Shown: one piece after another, positions 16,523 through 26,314 of the stretch | Position numbering within the stretch: the stretch's first letter is position 1 | How the letters are laid out: every line of letters starts with the position of its first letter | From: Chlorobiota bacterium | Lineage (GTDB): Bacteria; Bacteroidota; Ignavibacteria; OLB7 | Length of the DNA: 64,000 nt | Assembly: GCA_028287785.1 (NCBI GenBank) | Contig: JAQBOZ010000003.1 | Coordinates: 17,648-81,647 of the forward strand | Direction: 5' to 3' | Translations under genes and position numbers: made by a program | Notes under the pieces: generated by a model | Database searches by the model: none | Told to the model about the DNA's origin: nothing | The model's input: the letters and a program-made list of their open reading frames with translations, nothing else

Positions 16523-18157
16523 TCAATACAACTGATATTTCGCAAGCTGGAACGCGGCGTTCAGGAATTTCCTGATCCGCTCGGCCGGCTTCTGCTGCGG
16601 GTCATCGATCTTCCACTCGTAATCGACACCGCTGTCGAGCAGCGCGGCGAACAGCATCGCGGACTCGCTGGCGGATGGCGGCACATTCAGAAGGAAGCGG
16701 GCCATGTCGTCGCTGAGCTGATGAATATCATTGGGGTCGGGAAAATTCTTGGCGAACGCGATCGGATCGAGCAGATAGATCCCCGTCCCCGCCTGCTTCA
16801 GGCTGCCGGCGGCAACATCGATCGAGAACTTCTGCCGCACCGGAAGCGTGGAGGTGCTCACCCAGGTTCTCCCCCCCGGCCAGCCCTTCACATTGGGCGG
16901 ATCGAAGAGGGTCATGCCGAGCGAGTCCATCCGGTTCCTGGCATCGTTTCCGTTGCGTGTTGTCCCCGTCTGCAGATCCGGAACGCTTGTAACCCCCAGC
17001 CCCCTCACCATCCCGATGATGTAATCGAGCGGGTTCCTGTCGAGCGCGCCGATATTGGTGGGATCGTAGAAATGCCGGCTCCGGAGAAGCTGGTCCATCA
17101 CCGGCTTCAGCTCCCAGTTGCCGTTCTTGAAGGTCTCCGCCATCGCCGCCACCACTGTGCGGTCCGGGATATCGTAGACGAAGGCGCGATAGAGCTTTTC
17201 GCAGATGAACTTCGCCACCTGATCGCCCCGCTCGCTGAAGATGATATCGACCACGTCATCGGCCTTCCATGCGCCGGTCTTGCCAAGGAATGTCTTGCTG
17301 CCGGCATCCCATCGCGCCTGGATAAACTGGCTCTGGAGCCCCGCGTAGAGCGTCCCCTTGCTGCTGGTGGTGCCGGAGTAGCCACTGAGCGCGCGCGCCG
17401 CCTCGGAGACATCGTTCTGCGTGTAGTTCGGGTTGCCGTTCCAGTCCACCACGCCCATCGTGAACAGCTCCTGAAGCTCGCGACCGTAATTCTCGTTGAT
17501 GCTGCTCTTGTTTCCCTGCTTGAAGTTCTTGATGCCGTCCAGATAGACAAGCATCGCCATATCCTTGGTCACATCCTTCACGAACTGCTTGAAATTGCCG
17601 AGCGCGTTCTTCCGCAGAAGCTGGTTCTGGCCGTACATCCATTCCGGGAAGTTGACGGTGTTAAGCTCGCTGACGAAGTGGTTGTGCCAGAAAAGCGTCA
17701 TCCGCTCCTGGATGGATACGGGGGAGTTGGCGAACGTGTAGAGCCACCATTTATGGAGCTGCGCGCGCTGCTGCTGGTTCGCATTCGAAAAGTCCTGGAT
17801 GACCGTGGGATCGGCCGAGCCCGGCCTGATCTGGGGGTCCTGTCCGGCGAAGCTCTCGATCAGCGTGGGAGGCGGGGTAAACGTGGTGAAGACGTTCTTC
17901 ACCGTGGTGTCGAAGCCGTCGGCCACCGCCTTGCGGATCTCCTTGTCGGTCGGGCCGACCATGATGCGACGCAGGAGATGGGCGGCCTTGGCGTAATCCC
18001 AGGGATCGGAACTGCCCGGCACATACGGCTCCAGCCCGGTCGACGACACCCTGAGGAACGGAGGCGTATTCTGCGTGCCCCCATCGCCCATGAGCCTGGG
18101 TGCTGAATCGCCGCCAACCCGGGGAGCGCCGAGTGTAAAGAAGTTTCTACGGTTCAT
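16523..18157 (-). CDS. DUF1800 protein (pair 1)
   Basis: A 544-residue DUF1800-family protein. The family motifs YAKAAHLLRRIMVGPT, MTLFWHNHFVSE, NYGRELQELFTMG and LFDPPNVKGWPGGRTW are all present. The N-terminus (MNRRNFF) carries a twin arginine but only a weak hydrophobic segment. No sorting tail is present, unlike its DUF1501 partner. DUF1800 and DUF1501 genes are paired in many bacteria and are predicted to act together outside the cytoplasm; the biochemistry is not established. GGAG lies nine bases before the start. Confidence 0.9.
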   Translation of the reverse strand: MNRRNFFTLGAPRVGGDSAPRLMGDGGTQNTPPFLRVSSTGLEPYVPGSSDPWDYAKAAHLLRRIMVGPTDKEIRKAVADGFDTTVKNVFTTFTPPPTLIESFAGQDPQIRPGSADPTVIQDFSNANQQQRAQLHKWWLYTFANSPVSIQERMTLFWHNHFVSELNTVNFPEWMYGQNQLLRKNALGNFKQFVKDVTKDMAMLVYLDGIKNFKQGNKSSINENYGRELQELFTMGVVDWNGNPNYTQNDVSEAARALSGYSGTTSSKGTLYAGLQSQFIQARWDAGSKTFLGKTGAWKADDVVDIIFSERGDQVAKFICEKLYRAFVYDIPDRTVVAAMAETFKNGNWELKPVMDQLLRSRHFYDPTNIGALDRNPLDYIIGMVRGLGVTSVPDLQTGTTRNGNDARNRMDSLGMTLFDPPNVKGWPGGRTWVSTSTLPVRQKFSIDVAAGSLKQAGTGIYLLDPIAFAKNFPDPNDIHQLSDDMARFLLNVPPSASESAMLFAALLDSGVDYEWKIDDPQQKPAERIRKFLNAAFQLAKYQLY

Positions 18158-18413
18158 AATGCTGTCTCCGGATGCATGAACTGAATTTCGGGGCGTTGAA
18201 TTGGACCGGCGCGATATCCATCGGCGGAGGCACGGCCTCCGGCGCCGCGGGCCGGTTCGGATACTGGACGGAAACGAGAGGTACGGGGATATAGAGACAG
18301 AAGCGCGCGCGCGGTTCCCGGATGTAAAGGATTATTTCATCGGGCCGGACGCCGGGCCTGTGACGGACGGACCACCGCCAGGTTTATCCCCGGCAGGCTG
18401 TTGAATCTGCGTT

Positions 18414-18466
18414 CCAAGCCCCGGAGGAGCACAACATCTGGGGCACAGGGCGATGCCCTGTACACA
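18414..18466 (-). repeat. Two-hairpin intergenic repeat, copy 4 (diverged)
   Basis: On the minus strand: GTGTACAGGGC-ATC-GCCCTGTGCCC, a changed spacer, then GCTCCTCCGGGGC and TTGGAA. It is the most diverged copy in the window. It sits just past the end of the CocE-type hydrolase gene. The rest of 18158-18413 holds nothing I can identify. Confidence 0.6.
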
Positions 18467-18470
18467 CTTA

Positions 18471-20414
18471 TTATCGGACGATCATCATCGGCCTGTTCAG
18501 CGTCACCCCTCCGGCATTGAGCCGGCAGATATAGCGGCCGGCCGGGAATCCATCGGCGTTCCAGGCGACGGCGTGCGTTCCCGCTTCAAGCTCCCCATCG
18601 AACAGATCGGCCACGCGCGCGCCGGCCAGATCGAATATCGCCAGCATGGCGTGCCCCGCCGATGGAAGCGCGAAACTGATCGATGTGCTGGACGCAAAGG
18701 GATTCGGCGCGTTGGGTTCAAGCCGGTAGCCGGCCGCGGATGCCGGGTTTATCGCCACGCCGGCCGGCCGGAGCGTCGGCAGAATCAGGCGCGAGAGCGT
18801 TGTGCCGCCGTCGTGATGAACGTAGTTGACGGCGACGAGCGTATCGCCCGGCGTGTAGAGCGGCCCGCCGTTGTCGGGGTTGGCGGCATACTGAGGAAAG
18901 TTGGATGAGGTGATATCGATCCTGATCCTGTGCCCCTTCACAAACGTCATCGCCATGTTCTGAAGCCGCACCATTACCGGATAGACCTGCCCCACGCCGA
19001 TGCGCGATGTATCGGCCGGCCGGAAACCGTTGCGAAATCGCATCCGGGTGATCCCCTGCGTCAGCAGGATCGAGCGACCGTCGGGATAGACATCGCAGAA
19101 CCGGACGCCGATATCGGTATCCTCGCGATCGGACGAGAGGTAGAGCTCGACGGCAATGCCGCCATCGACCTCCAGATCCTGCTCAAGCGGCGACGTGGAA
19201 TAGATCAGCACATCGCCACGGCTTTCCACCGCGTCGCGCAGATCCTGCGGCCCCTCCAGCACCTTGGTGCCCAGCGGAACCAGTCGCGCGCCGCCGATCG
19301 TGGGGGAGGGATCGCGGGGGTTGTACGTGATATTATCAGCAAGCGGCGCCTTGCTCTGAATCGTCGCCGAAAGGAGGCCACCCGGGGAGAGATAGAGCGA
19401 TGTGGTATCGGTGGCGGCGGTCAGGCGGTACCAGTCATCGGTGGCGCGCCATGTGTCGTTCCCCATCTGAAAGTAGCGCACCACCGGCTCATCGGGATAT
19501 CCGTTCGGGATTCCCCGCAGGTAGTAATCGAAGAATCGAAGCGCGGCGCTGTCGGAAACGCCGGCCGCATTGGGATAGCTCAGAACCCCCTGCTGCGCCT
19601 TGCCGACCGAGCCGTGGAGCCACGGCCCCATGATCAGCCTGTGCGCGTTCCGCACGGAGGCCGGCCCCCGCGTCCTGAGGTCGTTGAAGGCGCGGATCAC
19701 ATCATCGGGGAAGTGGTCGTACCAGCCGCTGATCATCAGGCAGGGGACGGCGATGGAGTCGGGATAATCGGTGGCCCGCTCCGTGGCGGTCCAGACGATA
19801 TCGTTGGTGGGATGCGCCAGCACAAGGCTCGTGGGGGTGAAGCCGAGCGCCTCCAGCGTCTCCACATGCTCCTTCCGATACTCGCCGCCGTAATAGAAAT
19901 CGGTGTACTTGGTCTTGAAATCCTTCACCAGCGGCACCGAGCAGACAAGATGGGGGGGATGATGTTTCGCGGTCATAAACTGGATCTGCCCAAGCGCCGA
20001 TGCCCCCCAGGTCCCCACCTTCCCGTTGTTCCAGATCTGCGTGGCGATCCACTCGACGGCATCGTAGCCATCCAGCCCGCGATCGTAGTTGGCGACATCG
20101 GCGGCTTTCGAGCCGTAGAAGCCGCGCCAGTCCAGCACCACGTAGTTGTAGTGGATGCTGTCGTACGGAAATGGCGAGCCCCCGGCCTCCGACGGAATCG
20201 CGCCGGCCAGCCGGTAGAGCGCCTTGTTGTACGGGGTCTGCACCAGAATCGTCGGCCGCGGGGTAGTGCTGTCGATGGCATAGAGATCGGCGGCGAGGGT
20301 CTTGCCGTCGCGCGTGGGAATCCGGATGGCGGTGTACCGACTGGAGGGAAACGCCGCGGCGGAGACGGAGGCGCAGAGGAGGATGGCAAGGATGAATGCG
20401 TGGGCTCGGCTCAT
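18471..20414 (-). CDS. CocE/NonD-family hydrolase with type IX sorting tail
   Basis: From ATG 20414 (signal peptide, residues 1-21) the protein is 647 residues. It shows the X-Pro dipeptidyl-peptidase S15 / CocE fold: VVLDWRGFYGS, then the nucleophile Ser139 in VGTWGASALGQ, DHFPDDV and GPWLHG for the Asp/His part. A C-terminal jelly-roll domain follows (about 355-560; VRFCDVYPDGRSILLTQGI). The last 85 or so residues form a type IX sorting domain (LEPNAPNPFAS... MMIVR). It likely hydrolyses esters or amide bonds of an acyl or peptide substrate at the cell surface. An upstream in-frame extension to 20678 overlaps the next gene and is unlikely to be translated. Confidence 0.88.
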   Translation of the reverse strand: MSRAHAFILAILLCASVSAAAFPSSRYTAIRIPTRDGKTLAADLYAIDSTTPRPTILVQTPYNKALYRLAGAIPSEAGGSPFPYDSIHYNYVVLDWRGFYGSKAADVANYDRGLDGYDAVEWIATQIWNNGKVGTWGASALGQIQFMTAKHHPPHLVCSVPLVKDFKTKYTDFYYGGEYRKEHVETLEALGFTPTSLVLAHPTNDIVWTATERATDYPDSIAVPCLMISGWYDHFPDDVIRAFNDLRTRGPASVRNAHRLIMGPWLHGSVGKAQQGVLSYPNAAGVSDSAALRFFDYYLRGIPNGYPDEPVVRYFQMGNDTWRATDDWYRLTAATDTTSLYLSPGGLLSATIQSKAPLADNITYNPRDPSPTIGGARLVPLGTKVLEGPQDLRDAVESRGDVLIYSTSPLEQDLEVDGGIAVELYLSSDREDTDIGVRFCDVYPDGRSILLTQGITRMRFRNGFRPADTSRIGVGQVYPVMVRLQNMAMTFVKGHRIRIDITSSNFPQYAANPDNGGPLYTPGDTLVAVNYVHHDGGTTLSRLILPTLRPAGVAINPASAAGYRLEPNAPNPFASSTSISFALPSAGHAMLAIFDLAGARVADLFDGELEAGTHAVAWNADGFPAGRYICRLNAGGVTLNRPMMIVR

Positions 20415-20524
20415 CGGAAAAGTCCTTGATAGTCGTGGTCCGCTCCCCGGCACAACCGATCCGGGGAACGATGACATCACGCGCGAAGATGGCTTGTCAG
20501 TGACGGGCGCGCCGAAACGGTTCC

Positions 20525-21574
20525 TCAGACCACTGAAAATTCCGCCTCGATGCGGGATATCGCCTGAAGCGGGCCGATCACGATCAGCGTCTCGCCGGGA
20601 ACAATCACGCGCTGCGCCTCCGGGCTGATGATGAATTCCTCCCCCGCCGTCTGGATGGCGAGGATGGTCACGTTCCATCGGTCCTTGAAGTTCGTCCCGG
20701 CCACGGTGATCCCGGCAAGCCGCGACCGTTCATCGATCATAATCTCACCGATATCGACATCCAGCTCCTCGATGTTGAAGATCTTTCCAAGGAAGTCATG
20801 CACCTTCGGCTGGAGAAGCGCCAGCGCCAGGCGGTGGCCGCCGATGGCATCAGGGCTTACGACGCGATCCGCGCCGGCGCGCCGGAGTTTTGCCTCCGTG
20901 TTCTCGTTGGTGGCGCGCGCCACAATCAGAAGATCGGCACGCAGCTCGCGGGCCGAGAGGACCGTCAGCACGTTGGCCGCGTCGGTATCGAGCGCCGCCA
21001 CAAGCCCGCGCGCGCGCTCGATGCCGGCGCGGAGAAGCACGTTGTTATCCTCCGCGTCGCCGATGACGTGAGGATATCCCTTCTCCAGCAGGCGCTCCTC
21101 CATCTGGCCGGAAAGCTCGATGACGACGAAATCCTGGCCGCGATTCTTCAGATCGTTCACGATCTGACGCCCCATCCGGCCGTAGCCGCAGACGATGTAA
21201 TGATTGCTCAGGCTCATGGTATCCTTCATCAGTCTCCGACGTTGTACCGACTGCCATAGATTCTCCCCCAGCACCACCTCGATGCCGGTTCCCAACGCCC
21301 ACGCCGCCGTTCCCACCCCCATCATGATCAGGCACATCGTAAAGATCCGCCCCACCTGCGACAGCGGATGCACCTCGCCGAACCCCACCGTGGTGATGGT
21401 GATCAGCGTCATGTAGAGGGAATCGACAAACCCCATCCCCTCGATCGCCCGGAAGCCGGTGGTGCCGGTTACCACAAGCAGCAGCAACAGCATCAGCGCA
21501 ACCTGAAATCTGCGGAGCGGCTCCGACAAATGCCGGCCAACGAAGCGGCCGATGGTTGGAAACGCTCTGATCAT
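20525..21574 (-). CDS. Potassium channel with RCK (TrkA-N/TrkA-C) domains
   Basis: The 349-residue protein has two membrane helices flanking a pore loop. The selectivity filter TVGFGE is at 62-67, helix 1 at about 24-42 and helix 2 at about 76-98. A cytoplasmic RCK module follows: TrkA-N with the nucleotide-binding GYGRMG (130-135) and TrkA-C (about 262-349). This is the MthK-like layout of ligand-gated K+ channels. FGE replaces the common YGD after TVG, which is a frequent conservative variant. It is likely an inner-membrane K+ or cation channel gated by nucleotide or Ca2+. Confidence 0.9.
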   Translation of the reverse strand: MIRAFPTIGRFVGRHLSEPLRRFQVALMLLLLLVVTGTTGFRAIEGMGFVDSLYMTLITITTVGFGEVHPLSQVGRIFTMCLIMMGVGTAAWALGTGIEVVLGENLWQSVQRRRLMKDTMSLSNHYIVCGYGRMGRQIVNDLKNRGQDFVVIELSGQMEERLLEKGYPHVIGDAEDNNVLLRAGIERARGLVAALDTDAANVLTVLSARELRADLLIVARATNENTEAKLRRAGADRVVSPDAIGGHRLALALLQPKVHDFLGKIFNIEELDVDIGEIMIDERSRLAGITVAGTNFKDRWNVTILAIQTAGEEFIISPEAQRVIVPGETLIVIGPLQAISRIEAEFSVV

Positions 21575-21651
21575 GGCATGCGCCGGTTTCGGTTCATCCG
21601 ATGAAGTTACTGTTATTACGGTTAGATAGTCAGTTGTCTATCTGTCTGTCT

Positions 21652-21680
21652 GTCGGGGCGGGTTTTAAACCCGCCCCGAC
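21652..21680. repeat. 29-bp palindrome, copy 1
   Basis: GTCGGGGCGGGTTT-T-AAACCCGCCCCGAC is a perfect inverted repeat. An almost identical copy lies at 25152-25180. It sits between two minus-strand genes, past the end of the gene at 21724, and could end its transcript. Confidence 0.85.
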
Positions 21681-21723
21681 GCCAACGCACACGCAACGCG
21701 CTCCGACAACGCAACGCACGCGC

Positions 21724-23379
21724 TCATGATATTCTATAACTCCCGCCGCCGGCGTCGAACGTGATTCTGATCAATCGTTTTTTCCCCTCGCGAACGCATT
21801 CCACTATCAGCGTCCTGCCGATCTTCTCCCAGCGGACATCCTGAATCTGAAATCCCTCCAGTTGTTTCTCCCCGATGCCGCTCTCGTGGGAACATGGATG
21901 CTCGTATATGCCGATCACCTCGCTGGAAGTGTCGGCAGTCAACCGGATGACCTGCATCTCCAGCTCGACAACGCCGCCGCATTGTCCCGGCTGATATCCG
22001 CCGGCCACCACCACGGTGATAAGCCCGGCGGTTCCGTTCGCGAACGTGAATTCCGTTTGAAGATTATCGAACTTCCATCCGCTGGAATTAAAGCGCCGGT
22101 ACGATCGATAGGGAATATCCCGATGGATATAAGCCGTCGCCTCGCCGCCATCGATAATGCCATCGCGGTGATATTTATCGGTAAAACGGTATTTATCCAG
22201 ATGCAGCGCCCCTACCGTCACGGTCGAACGGGAGAACGGGGCGCCGAGATAGAAATAGGCGGAAAAATCGTACGCGCACCCGTCATCCGACTCCGGCTCG
22301 GGGATGATATCGGCGTATTTATAGTCATACGCGGCCGGGAAAACATACCGCCACCCTGATGACGCATAATAGGCGATCGGCGTGAAGCCCATCGCGCCAA
22401 GCGATCGGCCGGGCGCACCGGTGGGATTGGTGACAAGCGGCTGATAGAGGGTGATCATGTTGAACGTGCCGCGGTTCCCCCATTGGCGCAGAGGGGAGGA
22501 TGAGAGGAGGGGTCCTGCGGCGCTGTCGCTTACCACATCGACCATCAGGCCGATGGTGGACATCTCCGGCATCCTGACAAACCGAAGACCCTCCGGCGTC
22601 ACCGTCGCGGTGATCAGATATCCGCGCGGCGTCCGTTCCGACCTGTATTCAATCCCCGATGGGGTCCGGGAAAGCTGCTCGCTGACCGATGACTCGAACC
22701 AGTGGTAGTGCTCGGCATCGTACATCCCCACCGGGCGATTGTCCGGGAAAAGGCCGTAGCGGATTGTCCCGAAAAAATCGGTCGCCGGCTCCGACATGCT
22801 CCGGTAGATGCTGTCATCGCGCTGGTTGCAGTAGTCACGCAGCCGGGCGGAGGCCGAATCGTTCATAAACTGGATCCGGGGAACCTCGAACCCATCCGCC
22901 GATTTCCGCGATGGATGGAACAGGCGGAAGCGGGGAGCCGAGAGCCGGTAGATGCGCTGATAGGAGGCATCGTGCTCCTCGAACTGCGGCTCCTCCCCCG
23001 GCGTATCGGGAAGGCCGAACCAGATCTCCACGTGATTGGAATGCACCGGGCTGTTGCCGGCGCCGGACGGGTCGTCGATCACCTCAACCTCCACTGTGAG
23101 CTTCGCCCCGTCGCCATGAACGCGCATGCTGGCGGTGATATTCCCCTTCCCCGCAGAAGGCGCCACAAGCGGCAGCCACGTATTTTCCTGAATACGGAGG
23201 GAATCCAGATGTGCCTGAACAAGCGCGGCAGCCCGCATGTACGATGAATCATCACGCTTCCCGGCCAAGTCCCGGCTACCGGAATCGGAAACCTGCTGTG
23301 CGATGGCGATGATCGTCCCCCCCGCGAACAGAAGGGCCGGAACCATCGTGAGGGAAAATATCCGGAGGCACAGATTCAT
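21724..23379 (-). CDS. Large exported protein of unknown function
   Basis: From ATG 23379 the protein is 551 residues with a signal peptide (about 1-27). The mature sequence is beta-rich with many Tyr and Trp. One segment (LTVEVEVIDD... HVEIWFGLPD) resembles the carbohydrate-binding-like or DOMON-type beta-sandwich seen in sugar- and heme-binding exported proteins, but I cannot assign a family with confidence. Paired cysteines occur late (GYQPGQCGG; YEHPCSHES). No membrane segments after the signal. It stands alone, divergent from the DUF4380 gene with a 200-bp gap. Confidence 0.72.
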   Translation of the reverse strand: MNLCLRIFSLTMVPALLFAGGTIIAIAQQVSDSGSRDLAGKRDDSSYMRAAALVQAHLDSLRIQENTWLPLVAPSAGKGNITASMRVHGDGAKLTVEVEVIDDPSGAGNSPVHSNHVEIWFGLPDTPGEEPQFEEHDASYQRIYRLSAPRFRLFHPSRKSADGFEVPRIQFMNDSASARLRDYCNQRDDSIYRSMSEPATDFFGTIRYGLFPDNRPVGMYDAEHYHWFESSVSEQLSRTPSGIEYRSERTPRGYLITATVTPEGLRFVRMPEMSTIGLMVDVVSDSAAGPLLSSSPLRQWGNRGTFNMITLYQPLVTNPTGAPGRSLGAMGFTPIAYYASSGWRYVFPAAYDYKYADIIPEPESDDGCAYDFSAYFYLGAPFSRSTVTVGALHLDKYRFTDKYHRDGIIDGGEATAYIHRDIPYRSYRRFNSSGWKFDNLQTEFTFANGTAGLITVVVAGGYQPGQCGGVVELEMQVIRLTADTSSEVIGIYEHPCSHESGIGEKQLEGFQIQDVRWEKIGRTLIVECVREGKKRLIRITFDAGGGSYRIS

Positions 23380-23582
23380 AGTGTTCGCTGGAAAGGATCG
23401 AATAGAGCAGAGAGAGATGACCGGAAGCAGGCGGCGCGCTCCAACGGCGTGGTATCGGCCCCCGAAATTAGCGCGGCGGCGGCGCGCATTCAAACGTAAT
23501 CAACGCATCCCGCCTGATACGCTGGTCCGTTACTTGCTGATAAAGGCGTTTTGCCTGAAACGTTAACCGTCAACCGGAAACC

Positions 23583-24497
23583 ATGATCGATCAGTGCCTG
23601 TATCTGGGCCAGCCGAACTGCCGACGGATCTTCAACGGAACCGCGGAGGTGATCATCACCACCGATATCGGCCCGCGGATCATACGCTACGCCCTCGATG
23701 GGGGAGAGAACATCCTGGCCGAGCTTCCCGACGTGACGGTCCCGACGCCGATCGGCAACTGGAAGCCGTGGGGAGGGCACCGTCTCTGGGCCGCGCCCGA
23801 GGCGATGCCCCGCAGCTATGCTCCCGACAACGATCCCGTGGAGTTCAGCCTGATCGACGAGCATTCCATGCGGCTGACGGCCCCCACCGAACCGGCGACC
23901 GGCATCGGCAAGGAGATGACGGTAACGCTCGATCGGGAGGGTTCCGGGGTGATGGTCCGGCACAGGATCACCAATCACGGCATCTGGGGAATCGATCTGG
24001 CGCCGTGGGGGCTTACCATCATGAACGGCGGCGGCGTCACCATCATCCCGCAGGAGCCGTTCCGCCCGCATGGCGAGGAGCTGCTGCCGGCGCGGGCGAT
24101 GATCCTCTGGCACTATACCGACCTCACCGATCCGCGCTGGACGTTCGGCAGAAACTACATCCTGCTCCGCACCGATGAAGGGCTTCATCACCCGCAGAAG
24201 ATCGGCGTGGCGAACCGTCAGGGATGGGCGGCCTATCACCGGAACGGCGCGCTCTTCATCAAGCGTTTCGAGTATCGTCAGGGGGCCCGGTATCCCGATT
24301 TCGGGAGCAACAACGAGACCTACACGGCGGGAACCTTCATGGAGCTGGAATCGCTGGCGCCGATGGCCCATCTGGAGCCGGGGGAATCGGCGGAACACAC
24401 GGAGCGGTGGGAACTGCACGACAATGTCGATATCGGGGGGACGGAGGAATCGCTCGGCCTGGCGCTGGCGCCATTTGTCGGCACGGGCGGAGCGTAG
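23583..24497 (+). CDS. DUF4380-like protein (aldose-epimerase-like fold)
   Basis: The 304-residue protein has no signal peptide. It is built of beta strands in the style of galactose-mutarotase-like proteins: ITTDIGPRIIRYAL near residue 25, WKPWGGHRLWAAPE near 60, GKEMTVTLDREGSGVMVRHR, and WGIDLAPWGLTIM. This matches the DUF4380 family, which is thought to share the mutarotase supersandwich. The catalytic His/Glu of true aldose 1-epimerases are not obvious, so enzymatic function is open. The cyclophilin gene follows on the same strand after 136 bp. Confidence 0.72.
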   Translation: MIDQCLYLGQPNCRRIFNGTAEVIITTDIGPRIIRYALDGGENILAELPDVTVPTPIGNWKPWGGHRLWAAPEAMPRSYAPDNDPVEFSLIDEHSMRLTAPTEPATGIGKEMTVTLDREGSGVMVRHRITNHGIWGIDLAPWGLTIMNGGGVTIIPQEPFRPHGEELLPARAMILWHYTDLTDPRWTFGRNYILLRTDEGLHHPQKIGVANRQGWAAYHRNGALFIKRFEYRQGARYPDFGSNNETYTAGTFMELESLAPMAHLEPGESAEHTERWELHDNVDIGGTEESLGLALAPFVGTGGA

Positions 24498-24633
24498 AAT
24501 CCTCCGACGGAATCTCCCGTGCGGAGACTCTCCCGGAGAGATGTGGGCCGTATATTGCGGCGCTGCAAGTCTTCCTCCGTCCCGTCGGGGACGCCGGGGA
24601 GCCTGGATCTAATTATCACAAGGAGAATGAGAC

Positions 24634-25140
24634 GTGGCCAATCGCACTGCGGTTATCGAGACGAATAAAGGGACCATCCGCTTCGAGCTTCTGGAGCAGG
24701 ACGCCCCGAAGACCACTGAAAATTTCATCACGCTGGCTGAACGCGGATACTATGACGGCATCATCTTTCATCGCGTGATCAAGGGGTTTATGATTCAGGG
24801 GGGCGATCCCACGGGCACGGGCCGGGGCGGGGAGAGCGCCTGGGGCGGACGATTTGCCGATGAGACAAATCCATCCTCCGAGGTCTATCGTCGCGGGTAC
24901 AAGGCGGGCACCGTTGCCATGGCGAACGCCGGGCCCAACACGAACGGCTCGCAGTTCTTCATCATGCACGCCGATTATCCACTGCCGCCGAACTACACGA
25001 TCTTCGGACGCGTGACCGAGGGACAGGATATCGTCGATGCCATCGCCAACTCCGCAACCGATCACAACGACAGGCCGAACTCCAAGGTCACGATGGAGAA
25101 GGTGACGATCGATGGCGGCAAGGAAGTCGGCAACGGATAG
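24634..25140 (+). CDS. Peptidyl-prolyl cis-trans isomerase, cyclophilin type
   Basis: A 168-residue single-domain cyclophilin. It contains the diagnostic active-site blocks FHRVIKGFMIQGGDPTGTG, FADE, MANAGPNTNGSQFFI and YTIFGRVTEG. The catalytic Arg is in FHRVI, and the Gln of MIQGG and the Phe of QFFI are in place. No signal peptide, so cytoplasmic. It starts at GTG 24634 with AAGGAG about ten bases upstream. A perfect 29-bp palindrome follows the stop and is a likely terminator. Confidence 0.93.
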   Translation: MANRTAVIETNKGTIRFELLEQDAPKTTENFITLAERGYYDGIIFHRVIKGFMIQGGDPTGTGRGGESAWGGRFADETNPSSEVYRRGYKAGTVAMANAGPNTNGSQFFIMHADYPLPPNYTIFGRVTEGQDIVDAIANSATDHNDRPNSKVTMEKVTIDGGKEVGNG

Positions 25141-25151
25141 ATATAGATGCA

Positions 25152-25180
25152 GTCGGGGCGGGTTTGAAACCCGCCCCGAC
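25152..25180. repeat. 29-bp palindrome, copy 2 (likely also cyclophilin gene terminator)
   Basis: GTCGGGGCGGGTTT-G-AAACCCGCCCCGAC, differing from the copy at 21652 only at the centre. It begins 12 bp after the cyclophilin stop. No T-run follows, so any termination would depend on the stem alone. Confidence 0.85.
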
Positions 25181-25218
25181 CATTCCTTCCAACTTTTTAT
25201 GCTCGCAGCAGGTTCGCA

Positions 25219-26088
25219 TTGCGTCAGATCCTCCCCTTATCGTTGATCTCACCGGCGTCGCAGAGATTTCTCCGAACGGCCCTGATAGCGTTTGCCCTTT
25301 CGATTCCGCGGGCCGCGATGGCGCAGGAGACCGGCACACTGACCGGGACGGTTCTCGACGCGTCCGGCGGGCCGCTGACCGGCGCGACCATCAAAATCGG
25401 CGCCGGGGGTAGCTCCCAGGAGGCCAGAGTAACGCGGTCGGACGGGCGATTTGTGGTCACCGATATTTTCGCCGGGGACTACAGCGTGGAGTTCAGCGCG
25501 ACGGGATTTACGCCGGCCAGAAAAACAACCCGCATCACCGCCGGCCAGACGAGCATTCTGAACATCAGGCTGATCGCGGTCAAGAAAGGGAAGGCACAGC
25601 CGAAGCCGGAAACCGATGATGAGGAAGAGGATCAGAGCTGGGTGGTTCCGCTCGACACCCCAGGAGGATTCGCCACATCCCCACCGATCGTCGACACAAC
25701 GCAGCCGCCGATAGCCTCCCTTGTCGATGACCGACCCTCCCCTGTCCCTCCCGATGCCGGGATACACCGGCCCGCGGTCAGGGATGCGGCAGCAGGTGGG
25801 ATGGCCGCGCCGGCAAACGATTCAACCGCGTCGCGCACCACCGGCGAAGTGGCCGGGCTGGTGATCGATGACAGCGGCAAACCCATCAGCGGGGTCCGTA
25901 TCACGCTGAACGATTCAAAGCGGAAGATCAGCGCCAGGGAAGGGATCTTTTCGCTGGAGGATCTCCCTCCGGGGGAGTACGAGCTGACGCTTGCCGCCAA
26001 AGGATATCGTCCCGAGACGCGCCGCATCACCATCAAGGCCCGATGGGTTGTTTCGCTGATCGTCAGGATGTCCCTGGGGGGATCATAG
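25219..26088 (+). CDS. Secreted protein with two carboxypeptidase-regulatory-like domains
   Basis: The protein (289 residues from a TTG at 25219) has a signal peptide cleaved after AMAQ (about residue 36). Two carboxypeptidase-regulatory-like beta-sandwich domains follow. The first is at about 38-120 (ETGTLTGTVLDASGGPLTGA ... DIFAGDYSVEFSATGF). The second is at about 203-285 (TGEVAGLVIDDSGKPISGVR ... DLPPGEYELTLAAKGY). An acidic, Pro-rich linker joins them. No in-frame ATG precedes the signal, so the start codon is uncertain. These domains are found in TonB-receptor N-termini and surface proteins; no catalytic domain is present. It is the first of several such genes up to 31.5 kb. Confidence 0.78.
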   Translation: MRQILPLSLISPASQRFLRTALIAFALSIPRAAMAQETGTLTGTVLDASGGPLTGATIKIGAGGSSQEARVTRSDGRFVVTDIFAGDYSVEFSATGFTPARKTTRITAGQTSILNIRLIAVKKGKAQPKPETDDEEEDQSWVVPLDTPGGFATSPPIVDTTQPPIASLVDDRPSPVPPDAGIHRPAVRDAAAGGMAAPANDSTASRTTGEVAGLVIDDSGKPISGVRITLNDSKRKISAREGIFSLEDLPPGEYELTLAAKGYRPETRRITIKARWVVSLIVRMSLGGS

Positions 26089-26314
26089 CGGGACGCCTTC
26101 CATATCGTGCCCCCACGCATCAAAGTTGAATGCCATTGCGCCACCGATTGTTGAAAATTGGACTATTGCACCGACTGGAGACGTATTTCACTCTTCCGGG
26201 CCATTCAGGTATGGTAGTTGAGTCATCTTCCATCAGAATCAGTCGCGCGAGGGTGCTGATGATTGTAGAACAACCCCCGCGCAGAAAACTATGAATTTGA
26301 TGATGGAGGATGTC

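Noticed and set aside
15169..18106. Long plus-strand frames opposite the first DUF1501 and DUF1800 genes
   Set aside because: Both are antisense to genes with strong family motifs and have no features of their own.
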